Assembly: GCA_018065375.1 (NCBI GenBank)
Contig: JAGHTJ010000009.1
Location: 1 to 16,986, forward strand
DNA: 16,986 nt
Reading direction: 5' to 3'
From: Candidatus Equinaster intestinalis
Lineage (GTDB): Bacteria > Bacillota_A > Clostridia > Oscillospirales > Acutalibacteraceae
Shown here: piece after piece, positions 5,331 through 12,904 of the stretch
Layout of the letters: each line of letters begins with the position of its first letter
Numbering within the stretch: the first letter of the stretch is position 1
Notes under the pieces: generated by a model
Database searches by the model: none
The model's input: only the letters and a program-made list of their open reading frames with translations
What the model was told of the DNA's origin: nothing
Position numbers and translations under genes: made by a program

Positions 5331-5870
5331 TTATTCTTTCGCACCTATATAAACGGCATTTTCGCCGTCATATTCCTTAACATTAACCGAAATGGTCTCA
5401 TTTTGGGAGGTTGGTACATTTTTTCCGACATAATCGGCCCTTATCGGTACCTCTCTATGTCCTCTATCCACCAAAACGGCAAACTGCAGAGTTTTGGGTC
5501 TGCCGTAAGCGAAAACCGATTCCATTGCCGCGCGGGCGGTTCTTCCGGTATAAAGAACATCATCTACTATAATTACGTCCTTATCCTGTATATCGCAGGG
5601 AAAATGACATTCTCCGGCAAGAGACGCCTTGGCGTCTTCGGTAAGGTCGTCCCGATGCAAGGTTATATCAAGGTAACCAACCGGAACCTTTATACCCTCA
5701 AATTTTTCTATGTTCTGTGCCAAAACTTGAGAAAGGGGTATTCCCCTGCTCTTTACACCGAGCAGGCAAACATTATCTACGCCCCGATTATGTTCAATTA
5801 TTTCATGGGTTATTCTCGCCATAGCTCGCCCAATGGCAAGCTCATCCATTATTTGTATTCTTTCTTTCAT
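5331..5870 (-). CDS. pyrR: PyrR, pyrimidine operon attenuator / uracil phosphoribosyltransferase
   Basis: A 179-aa phosphoribosyltransferase-fold protein of normal PyrR length. The PRPP-binding signature VIIVDDVLYTGRTARAAM is at residues 99-116 (Asp103-Asp104), with the early GVKSRGIPL loop and the YLDITLHRDDL segment typical of PyrR. In Gram-positive bacteria PyrR binds anti-antiterminator RNA of pyr transcripts when UMP is high and also converts uracil plus PRPP to UMP. No pyr biosynthesis gene or visible PyrR-binding leader is nearby, so it probably acts in trans. Its ATG overlaps the stop of the upstream SGNH hydrolase gene (ATGA, 5867-5870), with only a weak GGTG ribosome site, so translational coupling is likely. 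No strong terminator follows; the next unit starts at the lysW promoter. Confidence 0.95.
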   Translation of the reverse strand: MKERIQIMDELAIGRAMARITHEIIEHNRGVDNVCLLGVKSRGIPLSQVLAQNIEKFEGIKVPVGYLDITLHRDDLTEDAKASLAGECHFPCDIQDKDVIIVDDVLYTGRTARAAMESVFAYGRPKTLQFAVLVDRGHREVPIRADYVGKNVPTSQNETISVNVKEYDGENAVYIGAKE

Positions 5871-6493
5871 GATTTCACCAATTCATCAATCAATTTGCTT
5901 ATATACTCGGTATAAAGCTTACCGATAAACTCGGCACCGTATGGTGTGGGGTGAACACCGTCTGCCGCAAAATCGGTGGGGATTTTGCCGATATAAGCGC
6001 CGGCAAGCAGTCCGTCAGTCGGCAGATAAACGTCTGCAAACTCACGCGCAAGTTTTCTTACTACATCTATTTTAAAATCGAGGTCCTCTCTGAAAAACTC
6101 TTTTTCGGTGCCCGGTATCAAAAAGGGCTCAATCATCATAATTTTGGCATTTGTTCTCTGCTTTATTGCCGTGAGAACGGTGCGGTAATCCTTTTCGAAT
6201 TCTTCATTACTACGCCACTTTTTTCCCTCGGCATGATGCCATACATCATTTACGCCTACCAAAATCGAAACAATATCGGGGTTTATATCAATAAAATCGG
6301 TTTCAAGGCGGTTTACAAGGTCACTTGTTTCATTTCCGCTCACCCCTAAATCAATAAACTCAAAATCTACATCGGGATATTTTTCTTTTATGAGGGGCGC
6401 CGCATACTTCGGATAGCCCTCACCCAAATTATGATAATCGCTACGGTCACGGTGGGCATCGGTAATACTATCGCCCTGGAAAAGAATTTTCAT
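5867..6493 (-). CDS. SGNH/GDSL-family hydrolase (probable esterase)
   Basis: A 208-aa cytosolic-looking SGNH hydrolase with all four family blocks: GDSI (residues 7-10, nucleophile Ser9), GVSGNET (50-56), GVND (80-83, Asn82) and DGVHP (178-182, Asp178 and His181). No signal peptide or membrane helix, so it probably acts inside the cell on an ester, such as an acetylated sugar or acyl chain; the substrate cannot be deduced. The start at 6493 is chosen because GGAAG lies about 9 nt upstream and GDSI then falls at the usual place; a longer start at 6529 would overlap the promoter -10 box. It is the first gene of a two-gene operon with pyrR. Confidence 0.9.
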   Translation of the reverse strand: MKILFQGDSITDAHRDRSDYHNLGEGYPKYAAPLIKEKYPDVDFEFIDLGVSGNETSDLVNRLETDFIDINPDIVSILVGVNDVWHHAEGKKWRSNEEFEKDYRTVLTAIKQRTNAKIMMIEPFLIPGTEKEFFREDLDFKIDVVRKLAREFADVYLPTDGLLAGAYIGKIPTDFAADGVHPTPYGAEFIGKLYTEYISKLIDELVKS

Positions 6494-6519
6494 ATAAATC
6501 GCTTCCTTTCTTTTACATA

Positions 6520-6548
6520 ATTTTATCACTATTACCGAATAAAGTCAA
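6520..6548 (-). promoter_or_regulatory. Promoter of the SGNH hydrolase-pyrR operon
   Basis: On the minus strand TTGACT (6543-6548), 17-nt spacer, TAAAAT (6520-6525), about 26 nt before the start codon at 6493. Divergent to the fucO promoter. Confidence 0.78.
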
Positions 6549-6578
6549 CGAGGTTTGCCAATACTATCTAAAATTCTG

Positions 6579-6607
6579 TTGTAAATTAAACGGAATTTTG
6601 TTATAAT
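6579..6607 (+). promoter_or_regulatory. Promoter of the fucO-like gene
   Basis: TTGTAA (6579-6584), 17-nt spacer, TATAAT (6602-6607), with a TG one base before the -10 (extended -10). It is followed by the ribosome site AAGGAGG at 6626-6632. A strong promoter with a short leader and no obvious operator. Confidence 0.82.
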
Positions 6608-6640
6608 ATAATTGCCAAAAATTTCAAGGAGGAATATATT

Positions 6641-7789
6641 ATGGCTAACAGATTTGTATTAAACGAAACTTCTTACCACGGCGCAGGTGCCATCAATGCA
6701 GTTGCAGAGGAAATCACCGCGCGAGGCTTCAAAAAAGCCCTTGTTTGCTCTGACCCCGACCTTTTAAAGTTCGGCGTTACAGACAAGGTTTTGAAGGTAC
6801 TCTCTTCTGCCTCTATCCCCTATGCAATTTTTTCCGAAATCAAGCCCAACCCCACAATCGAAAATGTGCAGGCTGGCGTTGAAACATTCAAAAACGAAGC
6901 TTGCGACTGTTTAGTAGCCGTAGGCGGCGGCTCCTCTATGGATACCGCAAAGGCAATCGGTATCATTATAAACAATCCCGAATTCGCCGATGTTCGCTCC
7001 CTTGAGGGCGTTGCTCCCACAAAAAACAAATGCGTTCCGATAATTGCAGTACCCACCACAGCCGGTACTGCCGCAGAGGTTACGATTAACTACGTTATTA
7101 CCGATGCACAGAAAAACAGAAAAATGGTATGTGTAGATGTCCACGATATACCCGTTGTAGCAGTTGTTGACCCCGATATGATGTCAACCATGCCGAAGGG
7201 TCTTACCGCCGCAACCGGTATGGACGCTCTCACCCACGCCATTGAAGGTTATATCACAAAAGGTGCTTGGGAACTCAGCGATATGTTCCACTTAAAGGCA
7301 ATAGAAATTATCTCCCGCTCACTCAGAAACGCCGTTGCCGGAACACCTGACGGCAGAACCGATATGGCGCTCGGTCAATATGTTGCCGGTATGGGATTTT
7401 CAAATGTAGGCCTCGGTATTGTTCACTCGATGGCTCACACTTTAGGTGCTCTTTATGACACTCCGCACGGTGTTGCAAATGCAATACTTTTGCCGACAGT
7501 TATGGAATACAACGCACCCGCTACCGGCGATAAATACCGCGATATTGCGGCGGCTATGGGTGTTAAGGGCACAGCTGATATGTCCATTGAAGATGCAAGA
7601 AAAGCGGCAGTTGATGCCGTTCGTCAGCTTTCAATTGATGTAGGCATCCCCACCGATTTAAAGGCCATTGTAAAGCGTGAAGACCTCCCATTCCTCGCAC
7701 AGTCTGCTTTTGATGATGCCTGCCGTCCCGGAAACCCGAGAGAAACCTCGGTTGCAGAAATCACCGAGCTTTTCGAAAAGCTTCTGTAA
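6641..7789 (+). CDS. fucO: Iron-containing alcohol dehydrogenase, lactaldehyde reductase (FucO-like)
   Basis: A 382-aa group III Fe-dependent alcohol dehydrogenase, the same length as E. coli FucO and similar to it along the whole protein. The NAD-binding GGGS motif is at residues 95-98 with MDTAKAIG after it; PTTAGTAAEVTINYVITD (138-155) and NNPEFADVRSLEG (111-123) are almost as in FucO. The metal ligands Asp195, His199, His262 and His276 are all present. FucO reduces L-lactaldehyde to 1,2-propanediol in fucose and rhamnose fermentation. Here it stands alone without fucose genes, so it might instead serve as a general aldehyde/alcohol oxidoreductase in redox balance. Strong promoter and ribosome site AAGGAGG; it ends at a bidirectional terminator. 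Family certain; substrate probable. Confidence 0.93.
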   Translation: MANRFVLNETSYHGAGAINAVAEEITARGFKKALVCSDPDLLKFGVTDKVLKVLSSASIPYAIFSEIKPNPTIENVQAGVETFKNEACDCLVAVGGGSSMDTAKAIGIIINNPEFADVRSLEGVAPTKNKCVPIIAVPTTAGTAAEVTINYVITDAQKNRKMVCVDVHDIPVVAVVDPDMMSTMPKGLTAATGMDALTHAIEGYITKGAWELSDMFHLKAIEIISRSLRNAVAGTPDGRTDMALGQYVAGMGFSNVGLGIVHSMAHTLGALYDTPHGVANAILLPTVMEYNAPATGDKYRDIAAAMGVKGTADMSIEDARKAAVDAVRQLSIDVGIPTDLKAIVKREDLPFLAQSAFDDACRPGNPRETSVAEITELFEKLL

Positions 7790-7818
7790 TTTTTGAGAGC
7801 TAAAAGCTAAATTAAACT

Positions 7819-7850
7819 AAAAATCCCAAGTCTGACGACTTGGGATTTTT
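7819..7850. terminator. Bidirectional terminator between convergent genes
   Basis: A 14-bp perfect stem, 7819-7832 with 7837-7850 (core ATCCCAAGTC/GACTTGGGAT), with a TGAC loop. A-runs and T-runs on the two sides make it work for fucO (plus) and for the nucleotidyltransferase pair (minus), whose stop codon follows at 7851. Confidence 0.9.
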
Positions 7851-9011
7851 TTAGATAAGCTCCATATCATTTAAAAGCTTTGCTGCTTCGTCAATACTTT
7901 CCTGCGTGATTTTGGAGGCTATTTTAAGGCGGTCTTTGGAAATTCTTGCTCTGCCCTCGAAAACCGCATTAAACCAGCGATATACCCACAAAAAAGGCAA
8001 AAGTAATTTGTGCTTTTTAAGCACTGGGAAAAGTAACGACATTTTATCATAATCCGGGAAAAGCAAAGTCCTGATTTTTTCTATTTTTCCATCATAAATA
8101 GCAGTTGTTATAGCACTAGTTTTAACCGTTCCGTATGTTCTGCCCGCAATAATAAAATCCTCTGCCTTTTTTGTAAGCTCGTCCATATTCGCAAATTCCT
8201 TGCCGAAACGTTCCCGTGTTATAACACTTAAGATTTCTGCGAATTTTTCGAGACCCGCTTCCTTTAATATTTCCTTTCGTTTGGGATTATCAATCTGATT
8301 TAAGAAACACAAATCAAGCAGGGGACGAAGTCCACAACCGCCCTCCTCAAAATGCTTGGCGGCGTGAGCAATATGAAAAAGATAGAACATTTCATCGCTC
8401 ATTACATGCTCGAAGGAATTCTCATATTTAGGAGTGCTCTCCTCCCAAACTCTTTGAAGGACATTTTCAGATGCTGCTGCGCGACGATTAATTAATTTAA
8501 AATGCAATTCAATATGAACGCCATTCGGAGCTGTTATAGCCACATCACGAGACGTGACTTTTCCGATAGTATAATTTAATTTTTCAGCTATCAGCTTACA
8601 TGCATTATTAAAATCCCCTTTTTTGACAAGAATATCTATATCACAACCAATTCGCATCCATGGTTCCGGATAAAGTTCTCTTAAAACCGCTCCCTTCAAA
8701 ACGATAAACTGAATTCTGTTTTTTTCGAAAAAAAATGATAACTTTTTCAATTCTTCCATCTGCAAGGTAGTATTAACATTTGCAAAATAAACCGCTTTTT
8801 GAGCTTTAGGAAGTATTTCAGGACATAACTCGGTAAGTGCGTTTTGTCTCAACGCAGGCAAAAACAAATGCGGTGTTGAATGTTCAAGCGCGAGATTAAA
8901 TGCCTGATTCAAAATATCGGCATTAATATATTTTTTCTGCATTTCACTCAACGGTTTTGAAAAAACCGAAGATGAAATCATCCAAAACATAACGTCTCTT
9001 TCGTTTACCAC
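7851..9011 (-). CDS. Uncharacterised nucleotidyltransferase-fold protein, copy A (PF14907-like)
   Basis: A 386-aa protein with a nucleotidyltransferase-like core: LKG at 105-107, YPEPWMR at 114-120, the metal-binding pair Asp124-X-Asp126 in GCDIDILV, and HIELH with Glu168. This layout matches the uncharacterised nucleotidyltransferase family PF14907 (assignment from memory of the motif). Such genes are often near polysaccharide or peptide-modification loci; the substrate is unknown. The C-terminal half is helical with LLPFLWVYRWF, a possible membrane-contact stretch. The start is a GTG at 9011 with GAGGTGAT just upstream; the nearby ATG is out of frame and stops after two codons. It is the second gene of a tandem pair with copy B, 57 nt downstream of it without a terminator between. 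Confidence 0.85.
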   Translation of the reverse strand: MVNERDVMFWMISSSVFSKPLSEMQKKYINADILNQAFNLALEHSTPHLFLPALRQNALTELCPEILPKAQKAVYFANVNTTLQMEELKKLSFFFEKNRIQFIVLKGAVLRELYPEPWMRIGCDIDILVKKGDFNNACKLIAEKLNYTIGKVTSRDVAITAPNGVHIELHFKLINRRAAASENVLQRVWEESTPKYENSFEHVMSDEMFYLFHIAHAAKHFEEGGCGLRPLLDLCFLNQIDNPKRKEILKEAGLEKFAEILSVITRERFGKEFANMDELTKKAEDFIIAGRTYGTVKTSAITTAIYDGKIEKIRTLLFPDYDKMSLLFPVLKKHKLLLPFLWVYRWFNAVFEGRARISKDRLKIASKITQESIDEAAKLLNDMELI

Positions 9012-9022
9012 ATTATCACCTC
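8982..9022. repeat. Conserved 41-bp 5' block, copy A
   Basis: This block, from the ribosome site GAGGTGAT through the codons for NERDVMFW, matches 10215-10255 at 40 of 41 positions, although the rest of the two genes differ widely at DNA level. It covers the start region of nucleotidyltransferase copy A. Confidence 0.9.
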
Positions 9023-9068
9023 AAAAAGCAAACAACTATAAATTCCGATGTAATATTATTAGTAAATT

Positions 9069-10244
9069 TTACTCTTTTAATTCTAAATAATTAATAATAT
9101 TTTTTGTTTTGTCAATACTTTCTTGTTCTATGCTACCAGCAGCTTTTATTCGCTTTTGCACGAAAGAGCCTCGACCTTGTAATATAGCCTTAATTGGACG
9201 GTACATCCAACAAAAGGGCAAAAGCCATTTTGCTTTTTTTAGTATTGGATAGTATGCAACCATTTGGTTGTATGGCAAGAAAAATAGATTTAAAATGTTT
9301 TTAGATTTTCCAGACATCGCACTTGCCATGGCGGTATTAGTCTTAATTGTTCCAAACACCATTCCATCTACTACAAAATCTGCCACATCTCGCATTTCTG
9401 TCGGCAAATTGCTTTCACTATCTTCAAACCAAGATTCGACAATTTGATTCGAAACATTTGCAAACTTAAGCATTCCATTTGTTTTAAACATTAGTTCTAG
9501 TTTTTCTCTATTAATTAGCAAGGATTTATTAAGAACATATAAATCCAAAAAAGACCGTATTCCACATCCGCCTTCTTCAAAATGTTTTTCCATGTGAGCA
9601 ATATGGTAAAAATAAAAAACTTCATCTGTCAAAGCATGTTCAAAACTACCTTCATTTTTAGGGTGTGCATAATCCCATATATTCCGTAAAATCGCAGATG
9701 ACCCGATTCGTCGGTCTTGTTCAATTAAATCATAATGCAATTCAATATGAATAGAATTTTTTGAATGCAACGATATATCATGACTTTTCAACGGCGAAGA
9801 TGTGTATTGCAATTCGTTTATAAGCAAAGTATATGCCTTTTCAAAGTCGGACGGTTTTACCAATATATCAACATCACAGCTAACTCTCATCCACGGTTCA
9901 GGATAATATTTTCTAATAACGGAACCTTTTAATGGAATAAATGCAATTTTATTTGTTTCAAATATCTTTGATACTTTTTCCAATTCTTCCTGTTGAAGGC
10001 TTGAAGTTATACTTGCAAAATATACTGCTTTTTTAGCTTTTCGAGTTATATCGGGATTTACCTGTGTAAGACCATTACATTTCAACGCTGATAAGAACAG
10101 TTGTGAAAGATAATGCGCAGATGCTATGTCATATGCCTTCTGCAATTTATTTGCAGTTATATTGTTAATTTGTTCTTTATCTAATTTTTCCCCAAAAAAT
10201 GATGATTTCACAAGCCAAAACATAACGTCTCTTTCGTTTGCCAC
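9069..10244 (-). CDS. Uncharacterised nucleotidyltransferase-fold protein, copy B (PF14907-like)
   Basis: A 391-aa paralogue of copy A that aligns without gaps through the core: LKG at 105-107, YPEPWMR at 114-120, Asp124-X-Asp126 in SCDVDILV, and HIELH with Glu168. All putative metal ligands are kept, so both copies may be active. Between the copies the sequence is clearly divergent apart from the core and the first residues. Copy B is more AT-rich in DNA than copy A. The start is chosen as GTG at 10244, matching copy A in both start codon and ribosome site (GAGGTGAT); an in-frame ATG at 10286 would start inside the terminator hairpin and lacks a ribosome site. It is the first gene of the pair and has a probable promoter at 10292-10320. 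Confidence 0.85.
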   Translation of the reverse strand: MANERDVMFWLVKSSFFGEKLDKEQINNITANKLQKAYDIASAHYLSQLFLSALKCNGLTQVNPDITRKAKKAVYFASITSSLQQEELEKVSKIFETNKIAFIPLKGSVIRKYYPEPWMRVSCDVDILVKPSDFEKAYTLLINELQYTSSPLKSHDISLHSKNSIHIELHYDLIEQDRRIGSSAILRNIWDYAHPKNEGSFEHALTDEVFYFYHIAHMEKHFEEGGCGIRSFLDLYVLNKSLLINREKLELMFKTNGMLKFANVSNQIVESWFEDSESNLPTEMRDVADFVVDGMVFGTIKTNTAMASAMSGKSKNILNLFFLPYNQMVAYYPILKKAKWLLPFCWMYRPIKAILQGRGSFVQKRIKAAGSIEQESIDKTKNIINYLELKE

Positions 10245-10255
10245 ATTATCACCTC
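10215..10255. repeat. Conserved 41-bp 5' block, copy B
   Basis: The second copy of the block at 8982-9022, with a single mismatch (position 10240). It covers the ribosome site, GTG start and first codons of nucleotidyltransferase copy B. Confidence 0.9.
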
Positions 10256-10256
10256 G

Positions 10257-10293
10257 AAAAAATATACCGTGGCGGTCTCCCACCACGATATAT
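10257..10293 (-). terminator. Terminator after the APC permease gene
   Basis: On the minus strand a 13-pair stem (arms 10281-10293 and 10262-10274, two G-U pairs) with a GGAGAC loop is followed by a run of six T (10257-10262). It ends transcription from the permease operon just before the ribosome site of nucleotidyltransferase copy B. Confidence 0.85.
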
Positions 10294-10320
10294 TATAACT
10301 TTAATTTTGCTTTTTGTCTA
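10292..10320 (-). promoter_or_regulatory. Probable promoter of the nucleotidyltransferase pair
   Basis: On the minus strand TAGACA (10315-10320), 17-nt spacer, TATAAT (10292-10297). The start would fall near 10285, inside the 5' arm of the terminator, so transcripts from this promoter would lack the full hairpin and pass it. Confidence 0.6.
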
Positions 10321-10327
10321 CAAAAAC

Positions 10328-11797
10328 TTAATCATTGGCGAATTTCTTTCTCTGAACAAGATAGAAGATAGCGCCGAGAACTATCCATACTCCGAGCATT
10401 ATATAGGATTCTGTTCCGAAATGAACTCCCTCAAGGCCCGGTATCGGAATAAGCTGTAATACCATAAAGGCAAGCGAGAAGAGAACGCCGATTACAGCCA
10501 TTATCTTAAGGAATGCAGAGCCGTCCTTATCGCGCTTTAAGGTAACGAGTGTAGCCGCGCTTGTGCACAAATATCCTATTGAAGCGCCGATAGCACTCAT
10601 ATCAACAAACCAACCGAGCGCCTCACGACCGAGTATCGGACCCGAAAGCGAAATGATGATACAGAAAATCATAGCATTTTTCGGAGTTTGATATTTACTG
10701 TCGAGCTTACCGAACCATTTGGGCAGATAACCGTCTCTGCTCATAGAATACATAAGTCTGGAAGAAGCAAGGTAGAATCCCATAATACCAGAAAGTACCG
10801 CGCAGGAAACACCGACACCGATAAGAACCTTACCGAATGTTCCGAGCAGTTCTTCTGCCGCAATAAGGAGTACCCAATCGCCTGCCATAACTCTATCAGG
10901 CCAATACTGGAGTGCCGCCGCGGCAACGGTATTATTCGAGGTATAAACGAAGCAACCGAATGCAATGGCGATTACCATTATGCCCATAACCTTTTTATAA
11001 GAGAACTTGAATTCCTCCGCCGCCTGCGGAATGGTATCAAATCCTACGAATGCCCAGGGAGCGATAGCAAATGTGGCAAGAATTGCCGACATAACGCCGC
11101 CCGTACCCTTATGAGCAAAATCGCCTATATTAGCCGTGGTAGCACCTGCCGCCATAGCCGCTTTTTTATCAAAGCCCCAAATGGGTTCCATATTGATACC
11201 CTTTGATTTTGCCGAAACTATACCTGCAATGCAGAGTGTAAATGCACAAATCGCAAGCAAAGCGGCAAGAACGGTTTGGATGAATCCGGCTTTTTTAACA
11301 CCGATAATATTAAGTATTCCGAAAAGAATAAGTATACCGAATGCCAGAATCATCTCGCCGAGCCATACATCAAAGCCGGCTATCTGATAGTGAAAACCGA
11401 ATTTGAGAATATCTGCGCTGCCGTCAAGTCCGTCTACAATAAGACCGATAGCCGTGGAGTTCATCGGTACATTTGTAAGGTATGCCGCAACCAAAAACCA
11501 GCCGCAAAGATATGCCGCAGTTTTGCCGAAGCACATTTTCGTAAATGTGAATTCGCCGCCCGCTTTGGGGTATTTAGGCACCATATAGGCATAACTGCAG
11601 GCGATTATTACCATAACGAGTGCGCCAAGCACCATAGCGATAGCCGTACCGGCAACACCCGAATTGGGCAGAAATTTCTTGCCAGGGTTGATAAACGAAC
11701 CCCAGCCGATTATACAGCCGAATGCGATTGCCCAAACATTTGCGGGACTGAGCGATTTTTGCAAGCCTTGTGAAGAATTCGAATTGTTATTTGCCAT
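10328..11797 (-). CDS. APC-superfamily amino acid/amine permease
   Basis: A 489-aa inner-membrane permease with about twelve hydrophobic helices and a hydrophilic Ser/Asn-rich N-terminus (MANNNSNSSQ). The first helix has the unwound GCIIGWGSF segment used for substrate binding in APC transporters. PKAGGEFTFTKMCFG and the FVGFDTIPQAAEEFKFS motif (helix 6 to the following loop) are typical of APC members such as amino-acid and ethanolamine permeases. The substrate cannot be read directly. It follows the HTH-LicC-like gene after 26 nt with ribosome site AAGGAGGA, so it is probably in the same operon. That supports uptake of the compound the LicC-like enzyme activates, or its precursor; this is inference. 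A terminator follows at 10257-10293. Confidence 0.88.
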   Translation of the reverse strand: MANNNSNSSQGLQKSLSPANVWAIAFGCIIGWGSFINPGKKFLPNSGVAGTAIAMVLGALVMVIIACSYAYMVPKYPKAGGEFTFTKMCFGKTAAYLCGWFLVAAYLTNVPMNSTAIGLIVDGLDGSADILKFGFHYQIAGFDVWLGEMILAFGILILFGILNIIGVKKAGFIQTVLAALLAICAFTLCIAGIVSAKSKGINMEPIWGFDKKAAMAAGATTANIGDFAHKGTGGVMSAILATFAIAPWAFVGFDTIPQAAEEFKFSYKKVMGIMVIAIAFGCFVYTSNNTVAAAALQYWPDRVMAGDWVLLIAAEELLGTFGKVLIGVGVSCAVLSGIMGFYLASSRLMYSMSRDGYLPKWFGKLDSKYQTPKNAMIFCIIISLSGPILGREALGWFVDMSAIGASIGYLCTSAATLVTLKRDKDGSAFLKIMAVIGVLFSLAFMVLQLIPIPGLEGVHFGTESYIMLGVWIVLGAIFYLVQRKKFAND

Positions 11798-11823
11798 AAT
11801 AATTTTCCTCCTTAAATATAAAC

Positions 11824-12717
11824 TTAAACATCGTAAGTTTTATCTATTGCTTTGAGTTCCCTGAAGGTGTCGATTTCCACGATATCTTCATCTTTGCAGG
11901 GAATTATCTCTACCTTGTACTGTCCCTTATAAACCTGATTCGGAACAGTTTCCCAATATCTTTCCTTACCGCCGGGAGCAAGATATGCCTCCTTGATATG
12001 CTCGGAAAGCTTTGCACCGTCTGCCGCATTAAAGTAGTAAATACCTACCATCTGATGACATTTTATACCGCCGACTCTTTCTTCGTCAACACAGCCGTCC
12101 TTATCCGAGGTAAGGCACCAGTCATCAGTTCTGTCCTTATAAATACCGAGAACGTTTGAACGGTAATTATACTTTCGGATTATCTTCGGATTTGATACGA
12201 GCAGGTCAGCCTCAAGAATGTAAGCGTTTTGCATAAGGTAGCGGGCTGTCATAGCCGAAGAAATGTTGTTTGCCTCATTATAAGAGGGGTTTTCCAAAAA
12301 CTTTATCATCGGATATTTGTAAAGAAGCTGGTCAAACTGTTCCGCAAGATAGCCTCTTACTATGTAAATCTCATCAATACCGGCCTCAAGACAGGCATCA
12401 AGCAGAGTATCAATAATTCTCTTGCCGTTTACCCTTACGAGGGGCTTGGGAGTATTGAGTGTAACCGGAACAAGGCGGCTACCGAAACCTGCGGCAATGA
12501 AGATTGCCTTTTTTGCACGGTAGGGCTCAAGGGCATCTATACCGGCAGAGGTTATAACGCCATCTGCAATAAATCCCAGCTCGGTAAACTCTTTAACGAT
12601 TTTATTGATTGTGCCGAGTGAATGTCCGGTAAGCTCCTCCATTTGACGTTGAGTAAGAGATTCCTTACTCGTTGCAAGAACAGAGAGAATATCGAACTGC
12701 TTGCGAGTTAATTCCAT
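11824..12717 (-). CDS. Winged-helix regulator fused to LicC-like nucleotidyltransferase
   Basis: A 297-aa two-domain protein. Residues 1-62 form a winged helix-turn-helix (SLTQRQMEELTGHSLGTINK as recognition unit, then GFIADGVITSAG as wing), MarR-like. Residues about 70-297 form a sugar-phosphate/choline-phosphate nucleotidyltransferase: AAGFGSRLVPVTLNTPKPL (75-93) is the nucleotide-binding signature, with EADLLVSN (169-176) and IVEIDTFREL near the end as metal-binding parts. LicC-type enzymes make CDP-choline for phosphocholine decoration of surface glycans. This one could activate choline, ethanolamine or a sugar phosphate; no choline kinase (LicA) lies in the window. The ATG has AAGGGGAAG upstream. 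A perfect-consensus promoter with an array of TGTTCA sites precedes it, so self-regulation by the HTH domain is plausible. Confidence 0.85.
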   Translation of the reverse strand: MELTRKQFDILSVLATSKESLTQRQMEELTGHSLGTINKIVKEFTELGFIADGVITSAGIDALEPYRAKKAIFIAAGFGSRLVPVTLNTPKPLVRVNGKRIIDTLLDACLEAGIDEIYIVRGYLAEQFDQLLYKYPMIKFLENPSYNEANNISSAMTARYLMQNAYILEADLLVSNPKIIRKYNYRSNVLGIYKDRTDDWCLTSDKDGCVDEERVGGIKCHQMVGIYYFNAADGAKLSEHIKEAYLAPGGKERYWETVPNQVYKGQYKVEIIPCKDEDIVEIDTFRELKAIDKTYDV

Positions 12718-12904
12718 AAAACTTCCCCTTTTCGTTTTTGTTCAATTTCAGATTACAGTAATCATCACGCTGAACAAATATTATCATTTTTTAGATTTTC
12801 AAGCGCAACGAAACCCCGTGTTCAAAACACAGGGCAATAATTCGTTTGTCTGAACATTATTATACACACTTGAACAAGATTTGTCAAGATTTTCTTTTAA
12901 AATT
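12718..12904 (-). promoter_or_regulatory. Control region of the HTH-LicC operon with five TGTTCA half-sites
   Basis: The half-site TGTTCA (or its complement TGAACA) occurs at 12739-12744, 12771-12776, 12819-12824, 12851-12856 and 12871-12876. The first four form two inverted pairs with identical geometry, TGTTCA-N26-TGAACA, 80 bp apart. The fifth lies within the promoter spacer, 20 bp from the fourth and in the same direction. A hairpin (12814-12834, CCC-GTGTT arms) overlaps the third site. The region has no coding feature. Binding by the HTH domain encoded just downstream is inference. Confidence 0.65.
12859..12887 (-). promoter_or_regulatory. Consensus promoter of the HTH-LicC-permease operon
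   Basis: On the minus strand TTGACA (12882-12887), 17-nt spacer, TATAAT (12859-12864): all six bases match in both boxes. One TGTTCA site lies in the spacer and another covers the expected start point near 12852, an arrangement expected for repression. The leader is about 135 nt. Confidence 0.88.

Noticed and set aside
5229..5915. Plus-strand frame opposite pyrR and the riboswitch
   Set aside because: The minus strand carries PyrR motifs and the L-box; the plus frame has no recognisable protein features.
10245..10286. Longer N-terminus for nucleotidyltransferase copy B starting at 10286
   Set aside because: It would be encoded by the terminator hairpin, and copy A shows the matching GTG start and ribosome site.
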